DNA from: Leadbetterella lacunae
GTDB lineage: Bacteria; Bacteroidota; Bacteroidia; Cytophagales; Spirosomataceae
Assembly: GCF_042649125.1 (NCBI RefSeq)
Contig: NZ_JBHRYQ010000001.1
Location: forward strand, 2,232,001-2,296,000
Direction of reading: 5' to 3'
Length of the DNA: 64,000 bases
This document shows positions 45,431 to 54,500 of this stretch, one piece after another; the stretch's first letter is position 1, and every line of letters starts with the position of its first letter. The position numbers were made by a program, and so were the translations under genes. The notes under the pieces were generated by a model. The model was not told the DNA's origin. It saw only the letters and a program-made list of their open reading frames with translations, and made no database searches.

Positions 45431-45994
45431 ATGGTAAAAGTAGACATTCTATCCGAGATAAGAGAGTTATTTATTTCGCAGGGAAACGAGGCATATTTTG
45501 GAGAAGAAGTAAGTCAGTTTCAGCATGCTGCTCAGGCTTTAGTTTTGGCCAAAAACCAAGGCGAAGACTTAGAAATGCAGACGGCGGCTTTTTTACATGA
45601 CATTGGCCACCTTTTGACAGACCCAACTAAACAAAACAGCACAAAATATGGACGAAAAGACCACGAATGGGCGGCTTCTGAGTGGCTTAGAAAAAGGAAA
45701 TTTTCGGAGCGAATAATAAAATCCGTAGAAAACCACGTAGCAGCAAAAAAATACCTGTGCTTTAAAGAGCCCGACTATTTTCATGAACTTTCGGATGCTA
45801 GTAAAGCCACTCTGCTATTTCAGGGGGGAGTTATGACGGAAAGCGAGGCAGAGGCTTTTGAAAAAAAGATGTATTTTAGAGAAATGATTGCCCTCAGAAA
45901 ATGGGACGACCAAGCCAAAGAAGTGGATTTTGAGACCCCCACATTAGACGAATGTCTGGACATTATAGAAAAATATTTTATACAGAAATCATGA
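45431..45994 (+). CDS. phnZ: PhnZ-type HD-domain mixed-valence diiron oxygenase (TIGR03276-like)
   Basis: A 187-residue HD-domain protein of the phosphonate-operon type. Ligands of PhnZ are present with a shift of two from the numbering I remember: Tyr22 and Glu25 (YFGE, the gating pair), His32, His56-Asp57 (AFLHDIGHLL), His60, His78 (KDHEWA), His102 and Lys106 (ENHVAAKK), Arg156 and Asp159 (LRKWDDQAK). PhnZ oxidatively cleaves 2-amino-1-hydroxyethylphosphonate to glycine and phosphate. No PhnY-type 2-oxoglutarate dioxygenase is in the window. Its stop overlaps the start of the next gene (ATGA). Confidence 0.88.
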   Translation: MVKVDILSEIRELFISQGNEAYFGEEVSQFQHAAQALVLAKNQGEDLEMQTAAFLHDIGHLLTDPTKQNSTKYGRKDHEWAASEWLRKRKFSERIIKSVENHVAAKKYLCFKEPDYFHELSDASKATLLFQGGVMTESEAEAFEKKMYFREMIALRKWDDQAKEVDFETPTLDECLDIIEKYFIQKS

Positions 45995-47061
45995 AAAAAC
46001 TAATAATCTTAACCGTACTATTGGGCTCATTGAACACCTCAGCTCAAAAAGTAGAAAACATAATAATAGTAACCACAGATGGCCTTCGATGGCAAGAAGT
46101 GTTTGGAGGAGTTGATAGCAGTTTGCTTCACAATGCAAAATACACCCAAAACCCAGAAGGCCTCTACAAAAAATTTGGAAACGAAAACCCAAAAGTCAGC
46201 AGAGAAATGTTATTGCCATTTTTTTGGTCAAAAGTAGCATCTGAAGGCAGCATATTTGGCAATAGAAATTTCGGAGCAAACGCCAACATCAAAAACCAGT
46301 ATGGGTTTTCATATCCTGGATATAACGAAATACTAACCGGATACCCCGACGACACCGTAGACTCAAACGATAAAAAATACAATAAAAACTTAACCGTTTT
46401 GGAGTATTTAAACCAAAAACCAGCTTTTAAAGGCAAAATAGCGGCTTTCGGCACTTGGGATGTTTTTCCGTATATCATTAATGACCAAAGAAGCCAAATA
46501 CCTGTAAATGCAGGTCAAATGCCTCAAAAAGCTCCTTTAAACGAAACGCAGGCATTGCTAAACGATATACTCAAAATGGTGCCAAGCCACGCCAGTGACC
46601 GCAACGACTTCGTGACTTATTTTATGGCCAGAGAATACCTCAAAAAAGAACAGCCCAAAGTCCTTTACATTGCATTTGACGAAACCGACGAGTTTGCTCA
46701 TGAAGGCAACTACGGGCAGTACCTACATGCCGCACATAATTTTGATACATTTTTAAAAGACCTTTGGGATTATGTGGAGTCAAATCCAAAATATAAAGGT
46801 AAAACAGCATTGGTGCTCAGCACTGACCACGGCAGAGGCGACGTAAACAAAGACCAATGGACCAGCCATGGACAAAAAGTACCCGATTGTAACCAGATTT
46901 GGATGGCATACATGGGACCAAACCTCAAAAACCTGGGCGAGATAAAAACAGAAACACAAGTATACCAAAATCAGATAGCAGCCACTGTAGCGAAAATTTT
47001 AGGCGAAAACTTTAAACCAAAAACCGAAACAGGCTTGCCTATCGTACAAATATTCAAATAA
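45991..47061 (+). CDS. Alkaline-phosphatase-superfamily exported hydrolase (phosphonate or phosphate ester hydrolase candidate)
   Basis: A 356-residue exported protein: signal peptide cleaved after NTSA (residue 18). Metal-centre residues of the alkaline phosphatase superfamily are present: Asp30 in IVTTDGLRW, the nucleophile Ser107 in GFSYPGYNEILTG, Asp230-x2-Asp233-x3-His237 in DETDEFAHEG, Asp279-His280 in STDHGRG, and His in TSHGQ near residue 293. The form resembles nucleotide pyrophosphatase/phosphonoacetate hydrolase-type enzymes. In this locus it could release a phosphonate from an ester or lipid in the periplasm. ATG 45991 overlaps the PhnZ-like stop (ATGA); TTG 45952 is inside that gene and rejected. 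Confidence 0.82.
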   Translation: MKKLIILTVLLGSLNTSAQKVENIIIVTTDGLRWQEVFGGVDSSLLHNAKYTQNPEGLYKKFGNENPKVSREMLLPFFWSKVASEGSIFGNRNFGANANIKNQYGFSYPGYNEILTGYPDDTVDSNDKKYNKNLTVLEYLNQKPAFKGKIAAFGTWDVFPYIINDQRSQIPVNAGQMPQKAPLNETQALLNDILKMVPSHASDRNDFVTYFMAREYLKKEQPKVLYIAFDETDEFAHEGNYGQYLHAAHNFDTFLKDLWDYVESNPKYKGKTALVLSTDHGRGDVNKDQWTSHGQKVPDCNQIWMAYMGPNLKNLGEIKTETQVYQNQIAATVAKILGENFKPKTETGLPIVQIFK

Positions 47062-47087
47062 ACCCCTATTCTATTTTAAGTTCGATC

Positions 47088-47119
47088 ATAGCCGGCATTT
47101 TGCCGGCTATTTGTGTTTT
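47088..47119 (+). terminator. Terminator of the phosphonate catabolic operon
   Basis: ATAGCCGGCA (47088-47097) and TGCCGGCTAT (47101-47110) form a perfect 10-bp stem with a 3-base loop, followed by TTTGTGTTTTC. Confidence 0.85.
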
Positions 47120-47331
47120 CAAGGATATACTAAGTATTTTAACCTACTTTAAATTAGTACTTCTACTTCTTTCTATTCAAATAAAAATAAGTATCAAATA
47201 AAAAATGTGAAGTGTTAATCATAAAGTATTTGCAATTATATCACATGAAATAAATAAAATCTTTTTCACCTAGGCCACAAGTTTTACTAATAAAACGTAT
47301 CTAACCTGTAAACGCGATAAAAGATACAATT

Positions 47332-48108
47332 ATGAAAGATTTCAAAAACAAACGATCAACTATCACTTACTTGGGACTTATTGCTACTGCTTTGACAATG
47401 GTTTCTTGCTCTACCTCTGAAGACGCAAGCCCAGAAACTGAAGTAAGTACATCTTCTACGATTACAGAAGTTGTAAAAAGTAACTACAAAAGCATGGTAA
47501 CGGTGTCAACTAGTGGCACAAGTATAACACTAAAATCACAAGGAATTCCTGACCACAAAACCGCATATTGGGGAGTAGGAAATTCACTTTACGAAGCACA
47601 GGTAAACGGCCAAACGGTAACACCTGGGAGCCTAACCACCCAAAATTTTGTAATGACCTTAACTACTAACCCTTCCGAAGCAAGCACCAAAGAAGCCACT
47701 TCACTAGGACCAATAGGAATGGCACTAAATGGCGTAGCCATTTACAATGACCGTGAAGGTGGAAACGTAGCCGTAGATGCTGGCACACTTACTACTTTTG
47801 ACTTAGGCGGTGGCCACAGCGGACCAGGAGGATTATATCACTACCACTTTGATGGTAAATACACGTCTTATGACGACGCCAAACTAATCGGATTTTTAAG
47901 AGACGGTTTTCCTATTTATGGTAGAAAAGACAAGGACGGCACATACCCTTCTAACTTAGACTCAAATGGCGGTCACGTGGCAGCAACGGCAGATTTCCCT
48001 AGCGGAATTTACCACTATCATTCATCTAAAACGAGCTATTTGAATTCAGCTTTTTATGTTTTAAAATCAGGCAGTTATCATGGAACCAAAGGCACGTTTA
48101 CATTTTAA
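47332..48108 (+). CDS. YHYH-domain lipoprotein
   Basis: A 258-residue lipoprotein (ALTMVSC). The C-terminal half has the YHYH signature twice: GGLYHYHFDGKY and SGIYHYHSSKTSY, with GFLRDGFPIYGR between them. This is the YHYH family (PF14240), secreted and of unknown activity; the His/Tyr motifs suggest metal binding. It overlaps the next gene by 29 bases, and a SCO1-like gene follows, which hints at copper or another redox metal. Confidence 0.88.
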   Translation: MKDFKNKRSTITYLGLIATALTMVSCSTSEDASPETEVSTSSTITEVVKSNYKSMVTVSTSGTSITLKSQGIPDHKTAYWGVGNSLYEAQVNGQTVTPGSLTTQNFVMTLTTNPSEASTKEATSLGPIGMALNGVAIYNDREGGNVAVDAGTLTTFDLGGGHSGPGGLYHYHFDGKYTSYDDAKLIGFLRDGFPIYGRKDKDGTYPSNLDSNGGHVAATADFPSGIYHYHSSKTSYLNSAFYVLKSGSYHGTKGTFTF

Positions 48109-48733
48109 TAAATTAGGGGTATTTCTGATACCCCTAATGTTTTTTGCATGTAATAATACTCCGAAAAAAGAATCAAAAAAATCAATGGAGCAGGTTTCAC
48201 TTTTGGTAGATACTAGCATGATACCCAATGACACGGTTTTGGTTTCAAATAAAAACTTGGTATTAGACAATGGCGTTTATTTTTTAAATAAAGTGGCGTT
48301 TACGGGTTATATCAAAGAATTACACGAAAATTCGTCGAAAATAAAAAGCGTAGGTGCTTACCTGAATGGAAAACAAGAAGGCGAAACCATAACCTATTTC
48401 TTAGACGGTTCGCTAAGAGATAACCGCAGCTACAAAGAAGGAAGAGCATACGGAAGACACATAGGCAATTGGGAAAATGGAAACCCAAAATTTGATTTTG
48501 TATATATCAACGACAAAAGAGAAGGCCTACAAAAACAGTGGTATGAAAGCGGAGCGAGATATGCGTTTTTGACATTTAAAGATGACACCGAAGATGGCAT
48601 GCAAAAAGCATGGCGAGAAAACGGCAAACCGTATATCAACTACGAAGCCAAAAATGGTTTTAGATATGGATTACAAAAAGCGGCTTTATGCTACACGCTA
48701 CGAGACGGAAAATTAAAAACAGAACAAAAATGA
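48080..48733 (+). CDS. YwqK/MORN-like repeat lipoprotein
   Basis: A 217-residue lipoprotein; ATG 48080 lies inside the YHYH gene but is needed to give the signal LGVFLIPLMFFAC with basic flank RLHFNK. The body has MORN/YwqK-type repeats (YLNGKQEGETITYFLDGSLRD, WENGNPKFDFVYINDKREGLQ, KDDTEDGMQKAWRENGKP). Proteins of this kind are often called 'toxin-antitoxin system YwqK family antitoxin' but there is no toxin partner here. Its stop overlaps the SCO1-like start (ATGA). Confidence 0.75.
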   Translation: MEPKARLHFNKLGVFLIPLMFFACNNTPKKESKKSMEQVSLLVDTSMIPNDTVLVSNKNLVLDNGVYFLNKVAFTGYIKELHENSSKIKSVGAYLNGKQEGETITYFLDGSLRDNRSYKEGRAYGRHIGNWENGNPKFDFVYINDKREGLQKQWYESGARYAFLTFKDDTEDGMQKAWRENGKPYINYEAKNGFRYGLQKAALCYTLRDGKLKTEQK

Positions 48734-49362
48734 GGGGACTATTTCATATCATACTAAGTATTGTTTTTTTGGTTTCTTGCACAGAAAAAACAACCGAAGT
48801 CAGAAAACTCCCTTACTATAACACCTCCGATTTCACCCCGGTTTGGGAGCTGCCTAAAGACACGGCTTTTCACAGTATAAGACCATTTAGTCTGGTAGAC
48901 CAAAAAGGAGAAGAATTTACCGAAGCAAACTTGGAAGGAAAAATATGTGTCGTAGATTTTTTCTTTACTACTTGCCCCGGCATTTGTCCCAAAATGACAA
49001 ATAATATGGCAATCCTACAGAAAGAATTCTTGGAGGACGACAATATTTTATTGCTTTCGCATTCGGTCACTCCTGAGCGAGACAGCATTTCTGTTTTAAA
49101 AAAATACGCCATAGCAAAAGGAGTAGATTATAATAAATGGAAGCTATTGACAGGAAAAAAAGACGAGATTTATGACCTTGGCCGCAAATACTATTTTGTA
49201 GAAGAAGACCTAGGCGAGAATAAAGACGTCTCTATTTTTCTTCACACCGAAAACTTCGTTTTGATAGACAAAAACAGAATAATCCGCGGCATCTACAATG
49301 GCCTCGACCCAAACAGCATAACAGCCTTAACCGCTGATATTAAAGAACTTGAAAAGGAATAA
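48730..49362 (+). CDS. SCO1/SenC-family lipoprotein
   Basis: A 210-residue thioredoxin-like lipoprotein (FLVSC). It has FFFTTCPGICPKMTNNM, the CxxxC copper site, and the distal His in IFLHTENFVLI. SCO proteins carry copper to the CuA site of cytochrome oxidase or act as thiol redox proteins. The YHYH and YwqK-like genes upstream are overlapping and cotranscribed. ATG 48730 gives the lipoprotein start; the longer frame from 48688 lies inside the upstream gene. Confidence 0.9.
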   Translation: MRGLFHIILSIVFLVSCTEKTTEVRKLPYYNTSDFTPVWELPKDTAFHSIRPFSLVDQKGEEFTEANLEGKICVVDFFFTTCPGICPKMTNNMAILQKEFLEDDNILLLSHSVTPERDSISVLKKYAIAKGVDYNKWKLLTGKKDEIYDLGRKYYFVEEDLGENKDVSIFLHTENFVLIDKNRIIRGIYNGLDPNSITALTADIKELEKE

Positions 49363-49409
49363 AACCAAGAACATTTAAATTTAAAAGCTTTATTAATTTT
49401 ATTGACTTA

Positions 49410-49446
49410 GGCACATTATTTGTCAAACATTTAATGTGCCTTTTTT
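49410..49446 (+). terminator. Terminator of the YHYH-SCO1 operon
   Basis: GGCACATTA (49410-49418) and TAATGTGCC (49432-49440) form a perfect 9-bp stem, followed by six T. Confidence 0.88.
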
Positions 49447-49526
49447 CGTAAAAAAACAGGCTATTTTTTTATTCTAAATAAACCTTAACGCGTTTATTGA
49501 ATCAAAGGTCAAAATATTCGAATGTC

Positions 49527-50600
49527 ATGAATCTAAAAAAACTAATCTTGGTTGTTTTTCCTTTTGTACTATTAGCTTGTGCCAAAAGTGATTCACCAAT
49601 TCCGAATGAGAATAATTCTGCATTTTACTTCCCTTCTATTGATGGTTCTAAATGGGAAACAACCTCACCAACATCGCTTAAATGGAAAGAAACCGAAATA
49701 GTTGCTCTCAAAACATATCTTAGGCAAAAAAACACCAAGTCTTTCATGATTTTGGTAAATGGCCGCATAGTGATGGAGGAATATTTTGATGGGCATACTG
49801 CCTCAGATACTTGGCAGTGGAACAGTGCTGGTAAAACCCTCGTGGCCACAACCACCGGCATAGCCCAGCAAGAAAAGCTACTCAACATAAATACTAAAGT
49901 ATCCCAATATTTGGGAGAAGGCTGGACAAGCGAAACGCTCGAAAAAGAAAACCTAATTACGCCCAAGCACTTGCTCACCATGACCTCAGGAATAAACGAC
50001 GAAAGCGACTTGATCATAAAACGTAACCTCACCTACTTAGCTGACGCAGGCAAGCGATGGTCATATCACAATGTTTTTCAGCGACTTATGGACGTAGTGG
50101 CCGCAGCCAGCAAACAAGACTTTGAAGCTTATTTCAATTCAAAACTGAAAGAAAAAATTGGCATGGAGGGCTTTTGGAATAACGGCCTGATTTTTAAAAT
50201 ATACCACAGCAACACCCGCAGCATGGCCCGCTTTGGCCTTTTGGCCCTCAACAAAGGAAAATGGCAAAACGAACAAATCATTAACGAGGCCTATTTCACG
50301 GAAAGCACAAACACTTCGCAAAACATTAATCCTTCGTATGGGTATTTGTGGTGGCTCAACGGAAAAACCAGCTATATGATACCCGGGGCACAGACGGTAT
50401 TTCAAGGTCAATTGATACCCAATGCCCCCAAAGACATGTATGCCGCCATGGGAGCCGAGGACCAACGCCTCTATGTGGTTCCGAGTAAAAACATGGTGAT
50501 AGTCAGAATGGGAAACTCATCTGACCCTAAAAACCCGAGTTTCGCCGTTTCAGGATTTGACAATGAACTCTGGGCTAAAATAAATGCGGTTATTCAATAG
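49527..50600 (+). CDS. Serine hydrolase, class C beta-lactamase-like lipoprotein
   Basis: A 357-residue lipoprotein (VLLAC). The SxxK nucleophile motif is SAGKTL and a Tyr-containing YxN-like motif is WSYHNVFQ; TSGINDES is also typical. This is the beta-lactamase/penicillin-binding-protein-like fold (PF00144), in the periplasm or at the surface; activity may be esterase or peptidase. The frame extends upstream to TTG 49497, but ATG 49527 gives the clean lipoprotein signal and was chosen. Transcribed alone. Confidence 0.88.
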   Translation: MNLKKLILVVFPFVLLACAKSDSPIPNENNSAFYFPSIDGSKWETTSPTSLKWKETEIVALKTYLRQKNTKSFMILVNGRIVMEEYFDGHTASDTWQWNSAGKTLVATTTGIAQQEKLLNINTKVSQYLGEGWTSETLEKENLITPKHLLTMTSGINDESDLIIKRNLTYLADAGKRWSYHNVFQRLMDVVAAASKQDFEAYFNSKLKEKIGMEGFWNNGLIFKIYHSNTRSMARFGLLALNKGKWQNEQIINEAYFTESTNTSQNINPSYGYLWWLNGKTSYMIPGAQTVFQGQLIPNAPKDMYAAMGAEDQRLYVVPSKNMVIVRMGNSSDPKNPSFAVSGFDNELWAKINAVIQ

Positions 50601-50761
50601 TCTAAAACTGAGAAAGACCTGAAAATCAGCATTTGACCTAATTTAATCCTCAAAAACATCATTTGAAAAAATATCGGGAGATAACCTTTATTATTTAACA
50701 GAAAAATATTTAAGTTTACCTGATTGAAAAAAACATAAACCATCTAACACAATCCAATACC

Positions 50762-50932
50762 ATGAGCTTTTTATTCCCTTTTTTCCCAATCGTGTTAATA
50801 CTAATTTATCTCTCGCTTATATTTGGTGTATTTTATTTGATATATAAATGGGTAAACAGATTCATTTCGCTCAAGGAAGAACAGAACGATTTATTAAGAG
50901 AAATAATAAAAAAAATGAACTCAAATTCTTAA
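50762..50932 (+). CDS. Small single-pass membrane protein (56 aa)
   Basis: ATG 50762 opens a 56-residue frame ending at 50932: a hydrophobic N-terminal half (VLILIYLSLIFGVFYLIYKW) followed by a charged tail (KEEQNDLLREIIKKM) that may be helical. The A/T-rich DNA and the gene 22 bases downstream fit a two-gene unit. The protein is not recognised. Confidence 0.55.
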   Translation: MSFLFPFFPIVLILIYLSLIFGVFYLIYKWVNRFISLKEEQNDLLREIIKKMNSNS

Positions 50933-50953
50933 TAAAACTTAATTCCTAAACAC

Positions 50954-51424
50954 ATGACAACTTTACTTTGGGCTTTGCTAAACACCGCTTTTTGGTTTTA
51001 TTTTATTTACCTTTTGATTGGTTTCATCTTTATTAAAAGCAAGGTTTTTCCACAGAAATTTAAAACTTTATCCAAAAGTGTATTTGCTATTGGCTTTGTA
51101 GGAATACTCATAAGTGCCACCTCAAAAGAAAGAGAATCAAATACGCTTCATTCTCCTTCATCAGAAAAGTTAATTAAACTAAATATCAAAAAAGGAGCTT
51201 CCTTGTCTATAAACGGCGTGATAGAGCTAGCTCAAAAAGACAATAAATGGACGGTAAAAAATGAAAAAACTTGGCTGACAGGAATGGTAATGGGCTTTCA
51301 CTTAAAAAACAACACCGTTTTAATAAAAGACTCTACGTATACTTACCAAAGAGGACTTGTGTGGAAGTTTTTAAACATTCCCATTTTCACTGAGAAAATT
51401 ATACAAACTGGCAGTTTGGAGTAA
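50954..51424 (+). CDS. Hypothetical membrane protein
   Basis: A 156-residue protein with two N-terminal TM helices (LLNTAFWFYFIYLLIGFIFI and VFAIGFVGILIS) and a soluble C-terminal half of beta character (LKNNTVLIKDSTYTYQRGLV). Not recognised. It lies 22 bases after the 56-aa membrane protein, so the two may work together. Confidence 0.6.
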   Translation: MTTLLWALLNTAFWFYFIYLLIGFIFIKSKVFPQKFKTLSKSVFAIGFVGILISATSKERESNTLHSPSSEKLIKLNIKKGASLSINGVIELAQKDNKWTVKNEKTWLTGMVMGFHLKNNTVLIKDSTYTYQRGLVWKFLNIPIFTEKIIQTGSLE

Positions 51425-51473
51425 CACTGATAGTGCTATCATAAAATGAATTTCAATCTATTCTTTTTCTCAT

Positions 51474-51517
51474 AAAAAAAAGGCTTACCCTCGCGGATAA
51501 GCCTTTTATTTTTTTTG
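51474..51517. terminator. Bidirectional terminator
   Basis: AGGCTTA (51481-51487) and TAAGCCT (51498-51504) form a stem flanked by a run of A on the left and T on the right, between the convergent membrane protein gene and the haem-binding gene. Confidence 0.8.
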
Positions 51518-51530
51518 TTTAAAACTTAAG

Positions 51531-54500
51531 TTATTTCAAACTACTCAAAAACTCTACTACGTCTCTAATCTCTCTTTTTGACAGTAAACTACCCATTGGA
51601 GGCATACTAGACGGCATATTGTCTCTTTTTGCAATTCTAGTTTTCTGTATTTTAGTCGGCTCAGCATCCGAAGTCGTGATGATAATCTCATCGTTGGTTT
51701 CTCCGGCAAGAGTACCGTAAATCTCCTGTCCGTCTTTGAGCGTGATGTTCACTTGACCAAAACCAGGGGCTATTCTACCACTTGGATTTACCAAAGCCTC
51801 CAATAGACTTTCTCTGTCTAAACTGCCGCCAATGTGTTGCAGCGAAGGCCCTACATTTCCGCCCGTTCCGGGTCCGATAGCATGGCACCTCACGCACTGA
51901 GCGGTAGAGTTTGTATTGAAAATCTTACGTCCTTCCCAGGCGTTTCCGCCAAACAGAGCCGCAGAAAACTCTTCTTTCCAATCCCCAGATTTTTGATTTT
52001 CTTTAAACTTATTTATCAAAGTTTCAGACTTACTGTTATTAATTGTTTCTGACAAGTCTAAAAGCACTTCTTTGTCTAATTTACCCGCATTTGACATATC
52101 AATAATGCTCGAAAGAACTTTCTCCGTTTTCTGAATCGGCAATGCCGAAAGAATATTGATCAGCCTTTGTTTTTCTCTGATACTGCCTTTTGCAAATATT
52201 GGCTTTACTACTTCTTCTAATCCGTTTTCGTCCAAATCTAAACGATTTAAAGAACCGATTGCAGCCGTTCTAACATCGCCTTTTACGTCTTGCATTCCTA
52301 CTTTTACGATATCCGCTATTTGGGGATAATTAAGGTTAGCCAAGGCTTCCAGTGTAGCTATTCTCACTTTTTCGTCGGCAGATGTTCTGAAAATTTTCGC
52401 TAGGTCTTCATTAAAGTCTGAGATTTGAAGGTTGTTTAACAAACCACTCACGGCTATCAGGGTTGCTCCATTTTTTTCTTTCAAAAACTCAGGTATAGAA
52501 GCCATAACTGCACCCTTTACCACCTGAGGATCACGCGAAACCGCTCCTCTAAATCTGCCATCTACCCGATCTAAAACCGAAGGCTCAGACCAAGTAGCCA
52601 AAGTAGCGATGGCCTCAGCACGCATATCGTCCGAAATATTGTTGTTTTGAGCATATTTCACCAGCATTTGCATGGTTTCGTTTGTACCCACTCGCAATGC
52701 CGCATTAATGGCTCTTCTTACCAAAGGCTCACTTTTAAACTTCTCTTGCTTTAGCATATTGGCCAAAGCTGGCAAAGCCTCTGGAATAGAAGTATCGTCA
52801 TTTATTCCTCTAGCGGCTTCGGTGGCGATATACTCGTCTGAATCATTTAAAAACTGTGCAATAGCCGGATTCTTGGTTCTTCTCAACACCAAAACCGCTG
52901 CCGTACGCAAAGCAATACTTGGGCTATTTTTAAGATTTATAGCCGCCTCATCTGCTCCAAAACGCGACAAAGCCAATACACCCGCATGACGCAAATACAC
53001 ATCTTGGTCGTTGTTTACTTCTATCATTTTAATTATATCTGCCGTAGCGGCTGTGTACTTTAGTCTACCCAAAGCCTCCGCTGCAAAAAACTTCACGCGG
53101 TCGTTTGCATTAGTAAGTAAGGGCACAAGGTCAGCAGCTGCCGCCTGATATTTAACATCGCCTATTAGTTTAGCAGCCTGAGCAATAATTTCAGCATCTT
53201 TGTCTTTCAAAAAAGTCGTAAATACCCCGCCCAATGCATTGTTTTCTCTGGCCAACTGGGCCATTCCCCACATGGCGTGAATTCTAGCAAATTGGTTATT
53301 TGAGTTTTGAGCAACCGATTTCAAAATATCAAAACCCTTCACTCCCCTATCTACAAGTTCAAACTGAGCTTTTTGTCTAATTCTCATATCGGCATTCGCC
53401 AACAGTTCTTCCAACATTTTCTCTGTCAAAAGTGGGTACTTCATCTGCATGAGCCTTTGCGTTTCCACCCTTTCTGCTTCTAAATCATTTTTATCAGCCG
53501 AAACGTCTATTTTCCAAACTCTACCGTAGTTTTTAGTATCCCAACCGTTAATCCAGTCTGCCGCATAAAGAGCACCGTCTGGACCAAACTTAATACCTGT
53601 AGGCAAAATGCCACTCACCACGTCGGTTTCGCCGTCGAGGTCAAAAGACGCCCCTTTTGGTTTTAGGCCAAATGACCAAATGTGAGATTTTGAAGGATTA
53701 CCCACAAACTCTACCAAGAAAAACTTATTCAACCAGTCTTTGCCCAAAGCCGTGCCGGGGTTAAACTGCATACCTGTAGGCCCATTGTGATAGTTCATAA
53801 TCGGCGGAATAATATACGCCGCTTGACCTTCCCATCTAGGTTTAAACAGTTTTTCGTCCATCCAAACCTTATATTTGTTATTCTTAGGATCGGTATATTT
53901 TCCATACTGCCAGTTGGCTCTCCAACCCGCGTCTGAACCTTCCACTATATGTACCAAACGCTCGCTTTCGCCCGGGTGATCGCCGTCATTGTCTGACGAA
54001 ATAATGTTTCCGTAGGCATCAAACACAAACTCGTGGGTGTTTCTTAGTCCTGAAGCAAACACCTCAAAATTAGACCCATCCGGATTGGAGCGTACAATAA
54101 CGCCTTCGTTTGGATACTCATGTTTTTTGCCGGTTTGGTCTACCAAGTTGGCTCCAATATCCCCGATTCCCCAATAAATCCTACCGTCAGGTCCTTCTAT
54201 GGCACCGCTCATGCCGTGGCCACCAAAACCGATGTGAACCGCATAACCATGCGATATTGACTTCTTTTTGTCCCAAATACCATCTTTGTTGGTGTCAGTC
54301 AATCGCCACATGTCAGGTCCTACACCTATGAATGCATCTTTTTCTCTTACCAAAAGTGCACCCGCTACGTCGGTTATTTCTTCGTTGAATCCTTTAAATA
54401 CGCGTTTTGACACATCCGCGATGCCGTCTTTGTTGGTGTCTTCTATTTTCCACACTTCCTCTTCTTCTACGGCTAAGTCTTTCCAGTCGTGCGAGCCATC

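Noticed and set aside
48080..48733. YwqK-like protein as antitoxin of a toxin-antitoxin pair
   Set aside because: No toxin gene adjoins it; neighbours are YHYH and SCO1-like lipoproteins.
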